Assembly (NCBI GenBank): GCA_041495845.1
Contig: JBGQDM010000068.1
Location: 1 to 18,031 of the forward strand
Direction of reading: 5' to 3'
Length of the DNA: 18,031 nucleotides
Source of the DNA: JBGQDM01 sp041495845
GTDB lineage: Bacteria; Acidobacteriota; Terriglobia; Terriglobales; Acidobacteriaceae
Shown here: positions 1 to 6,605 of the stretch, piece after piece
Numbering within the stretch: position 1 is the first letter of the stretch
Layout: every line of letters starts with the position of its first letter
Notes under the pieces: model-generated
The model's database searches: none
Seen by the model: only the letters and a program-made list of their open reading frames with translations
Told to the model about the DNA's origin: nothing
Program-made: the position numbers and the translations under genes

Positions 1-438
1 GAAAGCGCGCGCCAACAAACGCCTGCCGATCTGGAGTTCAGCTTTTTTTTCAACAAAGCACAAACCTTCCTGGAGCTGGCGGCATGCATCCTGGATGCCC
101 GGATCGCGACCGCAAACGGAGATCGCGGGCGCGCCATCGAGTACTGGCAGAATGGGGTCCGAATCGAGGACCGGCTGAACTACGGTGAGCCACCCGAATG
201 GTTCTATCCGGTGCGGGAGTCACTGGGCGGCGCGCTGCTGCGGAACGGCCAAGCCGATCAGGCTGAGGCTGTGTTTCGCGCCGATCTGGACGAATACCCT
301 CGCAATCCGCGGTCGCTGTTCGGGCTTCTGAAGAGTTTGGAGGCCCAGAAGAAAACCTCCGACGCGGAATGGGTGCGGCGAGAATTTGAGGCCGCCTGGA
401 AGAATGCGGACGTGACGCTCGAACTCGGTGACCTGTAG
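1..438 (+). CDS. TPR-repeat protein, C-terminal part (5' truncated by window edge)
   Basis: The reading frame is open from base 1 to the TAG at 436-438 and gives the last 145 residues of a larger protein. The segment is helical. It contains a tetratricopeptide-like unit around residues 75-105 (GALLRNGQADQAEAVFRADL, then YPRNPRSLFGLLKSLEAQ), with the small-residue/aromatic spacing typical of TPR helices. An EPPEWFYPVRESLG stretch sits just before it. Acidobacterial TPR proteins of several hundred residues often end this way, but the N-terminus that would show a signal peptide or partner domain is outside the window. TPR repeats mediate protein-protein contacts; no catalytic motif is visible. 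The gene converges on the minus-strand gene ending at 503, and the 64 bases between them hold no clear terminator. Confidence 0.85.
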   Translation, partial: ESARQQTPADLEFSFFFNKAQTFLELAACILDARIATANGDRGRAIEYWQNGVRIEDRLNYGEPPEWFYPVRESLGGALLRNGQADQAEAVFRADLDEYPRNPRSLFGLLKSLEAQKKTSDAEWVRREFEAAWKNADVTLELGDL

Positions 439-502
439 TCCGTCGCGGCGCGATCAGGAGTCCGGTTTGATGTCGCCGGCGCAGAAAGCGAGAATCCTTG
501 CC

Positions 503-1180
503 TTATCCTGCCGCTTCCCCCAGCGAACGCTCCGCGCCGCGAAACAGTGCCCGCAACGCCCGCACCACCCAGCGAATCAGCAGGACGACCACCACCACTG
601 CGCTCGCCGCAATTCCCGCCGCTACAAACGGATGTTGCGTGGCCAGCCACACCAGTCCGATGGCAAAGACATCTTCGCCCATGCTCAGTGCGAAATTGGA
701 CAGCGGCTCCGGAGACGGCGTCACCGCCGCGCGCGCCGCAGTCTTGCCTCCGTGTGCTGCCAGCGCGATCAGCCCACCCGCCAACGTGGCGATCAGCTGC
801 TCAGTGGGCGAAAGCTGTGCCGTCGCCCGGTACGCCAGAAGCGCCGCCACCGGAACGCGCACAAACGTATGCAACGCATTCCAGATCAGGTCAAACGCCG
901 GAATCTTGTCGGCGAAGAATTCAATTCCAAACAGCACCAGGCTCGCCGCGATTACCCACCAGTGCGTCAGGATTTGCAAACCCACCGGCAGCGTCAACAC
1001 GTGATAGTGGCCGAGCAGCCCCAACGTTCCCACGGCAGCGTAGGTGTTGAGTCCGGCCGCGAAGCTGGTGGCGACGATCATGGCCACCAGTTGCTGGCCC
1101 GCGAACGGCGGAACCAACAGCAGGGCGCTCAGCGCTCCTGTCTTTGTTGTGATCCCCGTCCCGATCCCGGTCGCGATCAT
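503..1180 (-). CDS. DUF4126-type integral membrane protein
   Basis: A 225-residue hydrophobic protein with about five to six membrane segments and a basic C-terminus (RWVVRALRALFRGAERS). The NTYAAVGTLGLLGH segment and the following FGIEFFADKIPAFDLIWN and HTFVRVPVAALLAY stretches are recognisable as the DUF4126 family, membrane proteins of unknown function. I chose the ATG at 1180 because an AGGTGG ribosome-binding sequence sits a few bases upstream. A GTG two codons earlier (1186) is possible. An internal ATG at 1081, where many family members begin (just before the SFAAGLNTYAAV segment), has only a weak GGTGG in front. The gene lies about 30 bases downstream of the terminator of the next minus-strand gene, so it is probably transcribed on its own. 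Function is unknown. Confidence 0.8.
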   Translation of the reverse strand: MIATGIGTGITTKTGALSALLLVPPFAGQQLVAMIVATSFAAGLNTYAAVGTLGLLGHYHVLTLPVGLQILTHWWVIAASLVLFGIEFFADKIPAFDLIWNALHTFVRVPVAALLAYRATAQLSPTEQLIATLAGGLIALAAHGGKTAARAAVTPSPEPLSNFALSMGEDVFAIGLVWLATQHPFVAAGIAASAVVVVVLLIRWVVRALRALFRGAERSLGEAAG

Positions 1181-1205
1181 CCCCACCTAACCTCGAGTGC
1201 GCAGC

Positions 1206-1238
1206 AAAAACGAAGGGCCGCCGGTTTCGGCGACCCTT
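1206..1238 (-). terminator. Rho-independent terminator of the 75-residue protein gene
   Basis: Arms at 1213-1223 and 1228-1238 pair over 11 positions with one mismatch and a 4-base loop. Read on the minus strand the hairpin is followed by CG and then five T (1206-1210). It lies 28 bases after the stop codon of the minus-strand gene at 1266-1493. The plus-strand side lacks an adjacent T run, so it acts mainly in the minus direction. Confidence 0.75.
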
Positions 1239-1265
1239 AAAGATACAGTTTTTGCGTCCGCTGCG

Positions 1266-1493
1266 TTACAGCGTGGACTCGATCTCAAAACCCCAGGCTT
1301 CCAGTAAGGGCTCCGGGATGTACTTGGAGTTCTTGTTGCGGCGTGCCCACTCGCGCAGCCGCGTCGACCGCAAATACTGGTCTGGTTCGAGCTTATATTC
1401 CTTCACTACCTGCTCAAACTCGGTGATGGTCGGAGTAATCGGGCCCAGAGGCTCCGGCTTACCCCAGTTCGGATTTCCGCGACGCTTCGCCAT
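1266..1493 (-). CDS. Small conserved protein, MAKRRGNPNW type, 75 aa
   Basis: A short, charged, soluble protein starting MAKRRGNPNWGKPEP and ending in a segment rich in basic residues (RSTRLREWARRNKNSKYIPE) followed by LLEAWGFEIESTL. I recognise the sequence as a small protein conserved in Acidobacteria, without known function. The ATG at 1493 is chosen because GAGG lies nine bases upstream; a GTG at 1499 would put that site too close. The basic helix could suggest nucleic-acid or ribosome contact, but no named domain is visible. It is a single-gene unit: a terminator follows at 1206-1238 and a gene-free stretch precedes it. Confidence 0.8.
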   Translation of the reverse strand: MAKRRGNPNWGKPEPLGPITPTITEFEQVVKEYKLEPDQYLRSTRLREWARRNKNSKYIPEPLLEAWGFEIESTL

Positions 1494-1914
1494 GAACACT
1501 TGCCTCGGTAACAGGGGATGATTCCCGAAGGAACGTTACTACTACTTCGATTCGCCAGTCCGGCCAATGGATTCACCACCAGCGCCGAGCGGCCCACTAC
1601 TTCTACATCGGAAGACTAGTGGAAACTCTTGATTCTAATGGGGAAACTGGCAAAAGTCAAGGACGAAAAACGGACCCGAACGTCCACAAAACTGGAACAT
1701 CTTATTTTTCAACAGGATACGGATCATTCTGCCGAAGCACGAACCGCCCGTCATCGCGCCTCATGGCTCTCGTGCTCCTTCGCTCTATAGGTCGGCATCC
1801 ACCAGCCAGAACGTTATCTTTCAACAGGTTACGAATGTAATCACGGGTGGTGATCAACTCGTTGACCCCCGCGCCGACCCGCCGTAGAGTGCAAGCTGAA
1901 CAGGAGGCAGCCCT
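1494..1914. other. Gene-free stretch with an imperfect repeat pair and a promoter
   Basis: No convincing coding sequence is seen on either strand; the open frames here are short, lack ribosome binding sites and resemble no family I know. It must contain the promoter of the minus-strand 75-residue gene, which I could not place. It also contains a good sigma70-type promoter for the plus-strand genes (1862-1890). Two copies of a TTTCAACAGGWTACGRAT-like sequence occur at 1707-1724 and 1819-1836. Confidence 0.6.
1862..1890 (+). promoter_or_regulatory. Candidate sigma70 promoter for the coiled-coil/PilZ pair
   Basis: TTGACC (1862-1867) is separated by exactly 17 bases from TAGAGT (1885-1890), five and four matches to the two consensus hexamers. 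The predicted start near 1897 leaves a leader of under 20 bases in front of the GTG at 1915, which still includes the AGGAGG at 1902-1907. Confidence 0.5.
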
Positions 1915-2076
1915 GTGCACGACATTCAGGAAGCCATTCGTCGCAAGCAAACCCAGCAAGCACACCTGGCCAAGCAGATTCAGGCTCTCGAAGCAGCGGC
2001 CAAAGAATTGGAATCGGTCGCGCACCTCTTGCGCGATGACGCATCCGGCATGGAGGCCGAGGTCGAACTGGCCTGA
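1915..2076 (+). CDS. Small coiled-coil protein, 53 aa
   Basis: A 53-residue frame beginning with GTG and preceded by a perfect AGGAGG (1902-1907) seven bases upstream. The product starts MHDIQEAIRRKQTQQAHLAK and continues as one long helix with hydrophobic residues at heptad-like spacing (I, L, I, L, L, V, LL), ending in an acidic tail. This is a typical short coiled coil. It lies 21 bases upstream of the receiver/PilZ gene and in the same reading frame, separated only by one TGA, so the two are very likely co-transcribed and perhaps translationally coupled. I know no named family for it; a role as partner or oligomerisation helper of the downstream protein is inference from position. Confidence 0.75.
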   Translation: MHDIQEAIRRKQTQQAHLAKQIQALEAAAKELESVAHLLRDDASGMEAEVELA

Positions 2077-2097
2077 GGTTTCCGCCCCGACCCCGAC

Positions 2098-3255
2098 ATG
2101 ATGCAGCTCTCCGCCCTGGTTCTGAGCCCGGATGAAGCGCTGGTGCGTTTGCTCCGCCGCACCCTCAGCGATCTTGAGATCGCCGTCGAGCACTGCGCCG
2201 ATTCGGTATCCGCGATTCAACAACTGACGCGCCGCCGTTTTGAGGCCGTGATCGTGGATGCAGCCGCGGCGGGCTCGCAGGAAGTGCTGCGCAGTGTGCG
2301 GCGTGCGCCCGGCAACAAGCGTGCCGTGGCGGTGGTCATCCAATCACGCCAGCGGATGATGCAGGAGGCGTTCACAGAAGGGGCGCAGTTCGTTCTATTT
2401 CAGCCCTTCAACCCGGAGCGTGCCCGCTCCAATTTGCGTACGGTTCGGGCGCTGATGGCGCGGGAACGGCGCCGCAATACCCGCATCGCTTTGGAAATTC
2501 CGGTTACGCTCTCCAGCGGTGGATTCGGCGAGGGTGCGCTGCAGGAACAAAGCACCAGTGTCGATTTCGGCGAAGGCGGCATGGCGTTGCGCCGCCGGGG
2601 ACGCGATCGCATTTCTACCCGTTGGCACCTCCGCTTTACGCTGCCCAGCGTCGAAATCGAGTTGACCGTGCGCGCCGAGCTGGCCTGGACGGGCGCAGAC
2701 GGTGTGATCGGGCTCCGTTTTCTCGATCTGTCGCACGAACTGCGCGAACAAATACGCACCTGGCTGCGGCAGGTTACGGGTGAAATCAACGAAGAAGAAG
2801 ATCCGCCGATGGCTTGCCGCTTGAGCGATCTGAGCGCGGGCGGCTGCTACGTGCTGACGGAAATGCCTTTTCCTGTCGGCACTACGGTGAGCCTGCGGCT
2901 GAAGGCGAGCGGCGCTGAGCTGCGCTCCGATGGACGTGTCATCGTCATGCATCCGGAGAGAGGCATGGGGGTGCAGTTTACCGCGCCCACGCCAGAAGCC
3001 ACGAACGCCACGGAAGCGCTAATCGCAGAGCTGGCAGGGACGGCTGGCGTTGCGCCGCAAGTCCTGGTGGAGCCGGAGAGCATGGATACGGAACCGATGG
3101 CAGCGCCGCAGGACCTCAGTGACGATCCTCTACTCGATCTTTTTTACCGCGGTCGCGAGTTTGCAACCGACCGCTTCTTTCGTGAACTGGAGTGCCAGCG
3201 CTCCGCGGCACCGACAGAAGAAGAAGACAACAACGAAACCATCTTGCTGACCTGA
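2098..3255 (+). CDS. Degenerate receiver-PilZ-PilZ protein
   Basis: A 385-residue cytoplasmic protein. Residues 1-120 have the receiver fold pattern, with Asp54 in FEAVIVD at the phosphorylation position. The conserved lysine is replaced by glutamine (Gln102 in FQPF) and the usual acidic pair is incomplete, so classical phospho-signalling is doubtful. Residues about 122-225 form a PilZ domain with an RxxxR motif (Arg125, Arg129) and a DxGxxG variant (Asp156). Residues about 235-300 form a second PilZ domain with a canonical DLSAGG (244-249) but no clear RxxxR. PilZ domains bind cyclic di-GMP; the first is the better candidate binder. The acidic C-terminal tail has no recognised domain. The adjacent ATG at 2101 could also serve as start; the ribosome binding site is weak, fitting coupling to the upstream 53-residue gene. 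Confidence 0.85.
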   Translation: MMQLSALVLSPDEALVRLLRRTLSDLEIAVEHCADSVSAIQQLTRRRFEAVIVDAAAAGSQEVLRSVRRAPGNKRAVAVVIQSRQRMMQEAFTEGAQFVLFQPFNPERARSNLRTVRALMARERRRNTRIALEIPVTLSSGGFGEGALQEQSTSVDFGEGGMALRRRGRDRISTRWHLRFTLPSVEIELTVRAELAWTGADGVIGLRFLDLSHELREQIRTWLRQVTGEINEEEDPPMACRLSDLSAGGCYVLTEMPFPVGTTVSLRLKASGAELRSDGRVIVMHPERGMGVQFTAPTPEATNATEALIAELAGTAGVAPQVLVEPESMDTEPMAAPQDLSDDPLLDLFYRGREFATDRFFRELECQRSAAPTEEEDNNETILLT

Positions 3256-3295
3256 AAGCCGGCGCTAGGCCCGAAGCCCCTCCCGAAATACAAGT

Positions 3296-4555
3296 TCACG
3301 CTGCCGGTGAGTCCACTTGTTGTAGCCGTCGCTCCAGGTACCTGCGCTCGCTGTCGTTGGTGACCAGGGCGAGGGCGCGCCGGTAGCTCTCCGCCGCTGC
3401 CGCCGCCGATCCCAGGCGGCGCAGCAGGTCGGCTCGGGCCGCGTGCAGCAGATGATATTGGGAGAGATCGCCTTCCGCAGCCAGCGCATCGATCAATAAG
3501 ATTCCGGCACCCGGGCCGTCCGCCATGGCCACCGCCACAGCGCGGTTTAAGGAAACGACCGGAGAGGGTTGCACCCGCTGGAGCAGGTCATAGAGCTGCA
3601 CGATCTGACGCCAGTCGGTAGCTTCGGCGCGCGCTGCCCGGCAATGTATGGCTGCAATCGCCGCCTGCACCGCGAACGATCCCGGGCCTCCCTGCAGCGC
3701 TTCCTCGACCAGCGGCAGGGCTTCGCTGATCTGCTGCTGGTGCCAGAGGCTGCGATCCTGGTCCTCCAGCGTAACGATATCCCCGGCATCGTCGAGACGG
3801 GCGTCGCGCCGTGCGTCGTGCAGCAGCATCAGGGCCAGGAGGCCTGCGGCCTCCGCTGGAGGCTCCGGGGCCATCAGCACCCGTACCAGGCGTCCCAGAC
3901 GAATGGCTTCGGCACAGAGGTCGGTCCGCAGTAGTGGTCCGCCGCGAGTGGCGGCATAGCCTTCGTTGAACACGAGATAAATGACGGTCAATACCGCATC
4001 GAGGCGCGACGCCATCTCTCGCATTTCGGGCACGACATAGGGAATGCGGGCGTCACGGATTTTGCGCTTGGCACGCACCAGGCGTTGCGCCATGGTGGCC
4101 GGAGGCACGAGGAAGGCCCGCGCAATTTCGTCCGTCTCCAGACCGCAGAGCGTGCGGAGTGTGAGCGCAACCTGTGCTTCCTGCGTCAGGGCGGGGTGGC
4201 AACAGGTGAAGATCAGGCGAAGACGCTCATCGGGAATTTCGCCGGCGCTGTCGTAATCCGGCTCTTCAACCGTCCGCACCAAGCCGGAGCTGGCATACGA
4301 TTCCAGCTTTTCTTCGAACCGCGCTCGGCGACGGATGCGGTCGATGGCCTTGTGCTTCGCCGTCTGGATGATCCAGGCGCGGGGAAACTCTGGAACGCCG
4401 GAAACCCGCCATTGGTCCACCGCGACGGTAAAGGCCTCCTGAGCAGACTCTTCCGCCAGGTCGAAATCTCCCAGTAGCCCAATGAGGGCGGCCACGACGC
4501 GACCCCACTCGGAACGGTAGACTGCTTCGACCACGGCGGTGGCATCCGACAACAT
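3296..4555 (-). CDS. ECF42-type RNA polymerase sigma factor with C-terminal TPR-like extension
   Basis: A 419-residue protein of the usual length for this group. Sigma region 2 spans about residues 7-80 (DFDLAEESAQEAF, then PRAWIIQTAKHKAIDRIRR). Region 4 spans about 125-170 (LRTLCGLETDEIARAFLVP, then TMAQRLVRAKRKI). Next comes the DUF6596-type segment (about 180-290, with VIYLVFNEGYAAT and LCAEAIRLGRLVRVLM). Last is a helical TPR-like tail (290-415, with LNRAVAVAMADGP and YHLLHAARADLLRRLG). ECF42 factors typically lack an anti-sigma factor, carry this tail and sit beside DGPF/YCII genes, exactly the arrangement here: two such genes are divergently encoded. The ATG at 4555 opens 30 bases from the first target promoter; its own ribosome site is weak. 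Likely role: directing RNA polymerase to the YCII promoters, with activity controlled through the tail (inferred from family). Confidence 0.92.
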   Translation of the reverse strand: MLSDATAVVEAVYRSEWGRVVAALIGLLGDFDLAEESAQEAFTVAVDQWRVSGVPEFPRAWIIQTAKHKAIDRIRRRARFEEKLESYASSGLVRTVEEPDYDSAGEIPDERLRLIFTCCHPALTQEAQVALTLRTLCGLETDEIARAFLVPPATMAQRLVRAKRKIRDARIPYVVPEMREMASRLDAVLTVIYLVFNEGYAATRGGPLLRTDLCAEAIRLGRLVRVLMAPEPPAEAAGLLALMLLHDARRDARLDDAGDIVTLEDQDRSLWHQQQISEALPLVEEALQGGPGSFAVQAAIAAIHCRAARAEATDWRQIVQLYDLLQRVQPSPVVSLNRAVAVAMADGPGAGILLIDALAAEGDLSQYHLLHAARADLLRRLGSAAAAAESYRRALALVTNDSERRYLERRLQQVDSPAA

Positions 4556-4584
4556 ACCTGATTGTAAGTTTTTTTTCTGCGGGG

Positions 4585-4611
4585 TGTCGATTGGGCCCGT
4601 TGCCGTTCGAT
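4585..4611 (+). promoter_or_regulatory. ECF42-type promoter of the first YCII gene
   Basis: TGTCGA (4585-4590), 17 bases, then CGAT (4608-4611), about 55 bases before the ATG at 4667. The same two boxes with identical spacing recur before the second YCII gene, and identity extends to TT after the first box and GCCGTT before, YTACT after, the second. TGTCGA with CGA(T/C) is the promoter type I recall as reported for ECF42 sigma factors. The assignment rests on that memory plus the repeat seen here. Confidence 0.75.
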
Positions 4612-4666
4612 TTACTCACGAAAGCAGGCCGACAAGGCGCGGCACAAACTCAAAGGAGTAATACCC

Positions 4667-5092
4667 ATGCGATTCATGATCCTGATCAAGGCTGACAAGA
4701 ACACGGAAGCCGGGGTTCTCCCGGATGAAAAGCTGCTCACGGAGATGGGGAAATTTAACGAAGAACTGGTGAATGCCGGGGTGATGCTCGCGGGCGAGGG
4801 GCTGCATCCGAGTGCGAAGGGGGCACGAGTCAGGTTTTCTGGAGCGAAACGGACGGTGATTGACGGGCCCTTTGCCGAGACCAAGGAACTGGTCTGTGGC
4901 TACTGGATGTGGCAAGTGAAGTCGAAGCAAGAGGCCATCGACTGGGTCAAGCGCTGCCCCTCTCCCCTGACCGGGGATGCCGAGATTGAGATCCGCCAGG
5001 TGTTTGAGGTGGAAGACTTTGGCGCTGAGTTTACCCCCGAACTCAGGGAGCAAGAGGAACGCCTGCGCGTGCGGATTGCCAAGAGGAAATAA
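4667..5092 (+). CDS. YCII-related (DGPF) protein 1
   Basis: A 141-residue soluble protein of the YCII-related family. It opens MRFMILIKADKNTEAG and carries the DGPFAE motif at residues 66-71, followed by the GYWMWQVKSKQEAIDWVKRCP segment in short form typical of the longer DGPF subtype, and a charged C-terminal helix (about 120-141). The ATG has AAGGAG eight bases upstream. The biochemical role of DGPF proteins is not established; the fold is that of YciI-like dimeric alpha/beta barrels. It is the first gene of the plus-strand set divergent from the ECF42 sigma gene and carries its own ECF42-type promoter, so it is a probable direct target of that sigma factor. Confidence 0.9.
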   Translation: MRFMILIKADKNTEAGVLPDEKLLTEMGKFNEELVNAGVMLAGEGLHPSAKGARVRFSGAKRTVIDGPFAETKELVCGYWMWQVKSKQEAIDWVKRCPSPLTGDAEIEIRQVFEVEDFGAEFTPELREQEERLRVRIAKRK

Positions 5093-5153
5093 TGCGTGGC
5101 GGCAGGCGCCGCCGGTTTGCAAAAATCTGCTGGTGGAATTATTTTTTCCGGAC

Positions 5154-5180
5154 TGTCGATTCGCATCCCGGCCGTTCGAT
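5154..5180 (+). promoter_or_regulatory. ECF42-type promoter of the second YCII gene
   Basis: TGTCGA (5154-5159), 17 bases, then CGAT (5177-5180), 21 bases before the ATG at 5202. Box sequence, spacing and flanks (GCCGTT before and CTACT after the second box, a T-rich run upstream) closely match the element at 4585-4611. It lies inside the gap between the two YCII genes, so the second gene can be transcribed from its own start as well as by read-through. The leader would be about ten to fifteen bases. Confidence 0.75.
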
Positions 5181-5201
5181 CTACTGATGGAGGCACAGAC
5201 A

Positions 5202-5558
5202 ATGAAATACATGCTGTTGATTTACGCGGACGGGCAGGCTTTGGCGGAGGGGGAGCGGGAGCAGTGTTACGTGGAGTCGGCGCAGTTGGCGCATCAACTC
5301 CAGGCGCAGGGGCAGTACCTGGCGGCGAACCCGTTGCAATCGGTGGCCACGGCCACCAGCGTCCGGGTGCGGGAAGGGAAGAGGCTGGTGACCGACGGTC
5401 CGTTCGCGGAAACCCGCGAACAACTCGGCGGTTATTTCCTGATCGAAGCCCAGGACCTCGACGCGGCCATCGACATCGCCGGACGGATTCCAGGGGCACG
5501 CTGGGGTACGGTGGAAGTCCGGCCGGTGATGGAAATCCCGGGCCTGCCCAGCGATTAG
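5202..5558 (+). CDS. YCII-related (DGPF) protein 2
   Basis: A 118-residue soluble protein, the short form of the YCII-related family, starting MKYMLLIYADGQALAEGERE with DGPFAETRE at residues 65-73 and GGYFLIEAQDLDAAIDIA after it. It ends in the family-typical VEVRPVMEIPGL segment. The frame is open further upstream, but the ATG at 5202 is the right start: it has GGAGG eight bases before it, matches the family N-terminus, and sits just after the ECF42-type promoter. It is clearly a different subtype from the first YCII protein rather than a recent duplicate. The two could form a mixed pair, but that is inference; the molecular function of DGPF proteins is unknown. Confidence 0.9.
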   Translation: MKYMLLIYADGQALAEGEREQCYVESAQLAHQLQAQGQYLAANPLQSVATATSVRVREGKRLVTDGPFAETREQLGGYFLIEAQDLDAAIDIAGRIPGARWGTVEVRPVMEIPGLPSD

Positions 5559-5646
5559 AACCGGTTCCATCACTGGTTGTCGTATCCCGGCATCGCTTCA
5601 GTTATGCCGGAGAACGCGAGCGTCAAGCAGCAAACAGGAGAAGCAA

Positions 5647-6120
5647 ATGCAAGAAATTACCCCATTCTTGTGGTTCGACGGCAAAGCCGAAGAGGCCGTG
5701 AGTTTTTATGTCTCCATTTTCAAGAATTCAAAGCTCCTGAACGTGGCGCGCTGTGGAGCCGAAGGGCCCGAACCGAAGGGGTCGGTCATGACCGCGAGCT
5801 TCCAGCTCCATGGGCAAAACTTTATCGCCCTCAACGGCGGCCCGATGTTTACCTTTTCGCCGGCCGTCTCGTTTCTCGTGAACTGTGAGACCCAGGCGGA
5901 AGTCGACGAACTCTGGGACAAGCTTTCCGCCGGCGGAGAGAAGCAAAGATGCGGCTGGCTGAAAGACAAGTTCGGTCTGTCGTGGCAAATCGTTCCCACG
6001 GTCCTGGGGCAGATGATGCAGGACAAAGATGCCGCGAAAGCTGGCCGGGTTATGCAGGCCATGCTGCAAATGGACAAACTTGACATCGGGCGCTTGCAGC
6101 AGGCCTACAACGGCAACTAA
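5647..6120 (+). CDS. VOC-family protein, PhnB-like
   Basis: A 157-residue protein of the vicinal-oxygen-chelate superfamily, PhnB-like / 3-demethylubiquinone methyltransferase-like branch (a name that does not imply that activity). Recognisable segments are ITPFLWFDGKAEEAVSFYVS at the N-terminus, HGQNFIALNGGP in the middle and GWLKDKFGLSWQIVP followed by a helical tail. Length is normal for the family. The ATG has AGGAGA seven bases upstream. It follows the second YCII gene by 88 bases and is in turn 21 bases ahead of the DoxX-like gene. VOC, DoxX and YCII proteins are recurrent neighbours of ECF factors of this kind, so this gene probably belongs to the same response unit. Substrate unknown. 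Confidence 0.88.
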   Translation: MQEITPFLWFDGKAEEAVSFYVSIFKNSKLLNVARCGAEGPEPKGSVMTASFQLHGQNFIALNGGPMFTFSPAVSFLVNCETQAEVDELWDKLSAGGEKQRCGWLKDKFGLSWQIVPTVLGQMMQDKDAAKAGRVMQAMLQMDKLDIGRLQQAYNGN

Positions 6121-6141
6121 CGAAAATCAGGAGAGCAATTC

Positions 6142-6570
6142 ATGCCATCAGTTACGCAAACGAGTACGGTTTCGAAAACGGGCCTCTGGGTCGGACGTGT
6201 CCTGAGTGCTCTCCTCATGCTGTTCTTCTTATTTGACGGCATCATCAAGGTGATCAAGCTGGCTCCGGCGGTGGAAGGAACCGCCAAACTCGGATACCCG
6301 GTGAGCCTGGTTGTGCCGATTGGAATTGTGATGTTGACGTGTGTCGCGTTGTACATGATTCCGCGCACATCCATCCTGGGAGCAATTTTGCTGACCGGTT
6401 ACGTGGGCGGCGCCACCGCAACCCAGGTGCGGGTCGAGAGTATCTGGTTCTTGTTTCCTGTCGTTCTCGGCGTGATGGTGTGGGGAAGCTTGTTCTTTCG
6501 CGACGACCGGGTGCGCGCACTCATTCCCCTGCGCAGCGAATGCACCGCCGTGGCTGGCGATGCACCATAA
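6142..6570 (+). CDS. DoxX-like integral membrane protein
   Basis: A 142-residue protein with four predicted membrane segments (about residues 14-36, 50-69, 75-92 and 99-118), and the VGRVLSALLMLFFLFDGIIK start and LTGYVGGATATQVRV loop typical of the DoxX-like family. The ATG is preceded by CAGGAGAG seven to eight bases upstream. It begins 21 bases after the VOC gene and ends 35 bases before the next gene, so it is part of one transcript. DoxX-like proteins are linked in some bacteria to redox or thiol-stress membrane complexes; the specific function of this branch is not known. Its presence downstream of ECF42-controlled genes fits a stress-response membrane component, by inference. Confidence 0.87.
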   Translation: MPSVTQTSTVSKTGLWVGRVLSALLMLFFLFDGIIKVIKLAPAVEGTAKLGYPVSLVVPIGIVMLTCVALYMIPRTSILGAILLTGYVGGATATQVRVESIWFLFPVVLGVMVWGSLFFRDDRVRALIPLRSECTAVAGDAP

Positions 6571-6605
6571 AATGAAATTCAAACCCTTAAAGGAGAAGTG
6601 GCATC

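Noticed and set aside
428..1240. Plus-strand open frame of 270 codons
   Set aside because: Antisense to the DUF4126-type gene, extremely rich in Arg and Gln and with no domain; a shadow of the real gene.
1619..1840. Short open frame (73 codons) in the 1494-1914 gap
   Set aside because: No ribosome binding site, no family resemblance and composition unlike the neighbouring genes; the opposite-strand frame covering 1702-1860 was also considered and is equally unconvincing.
4610..4634. Possible ECF42 promoter for the sigma gene itself on the minus strand (TGTCGG then CGAA)
   Set aside because: The boxes are each degenerate and the spacing is 19 bases rather than 17, so autoregulation cannot be claimed.
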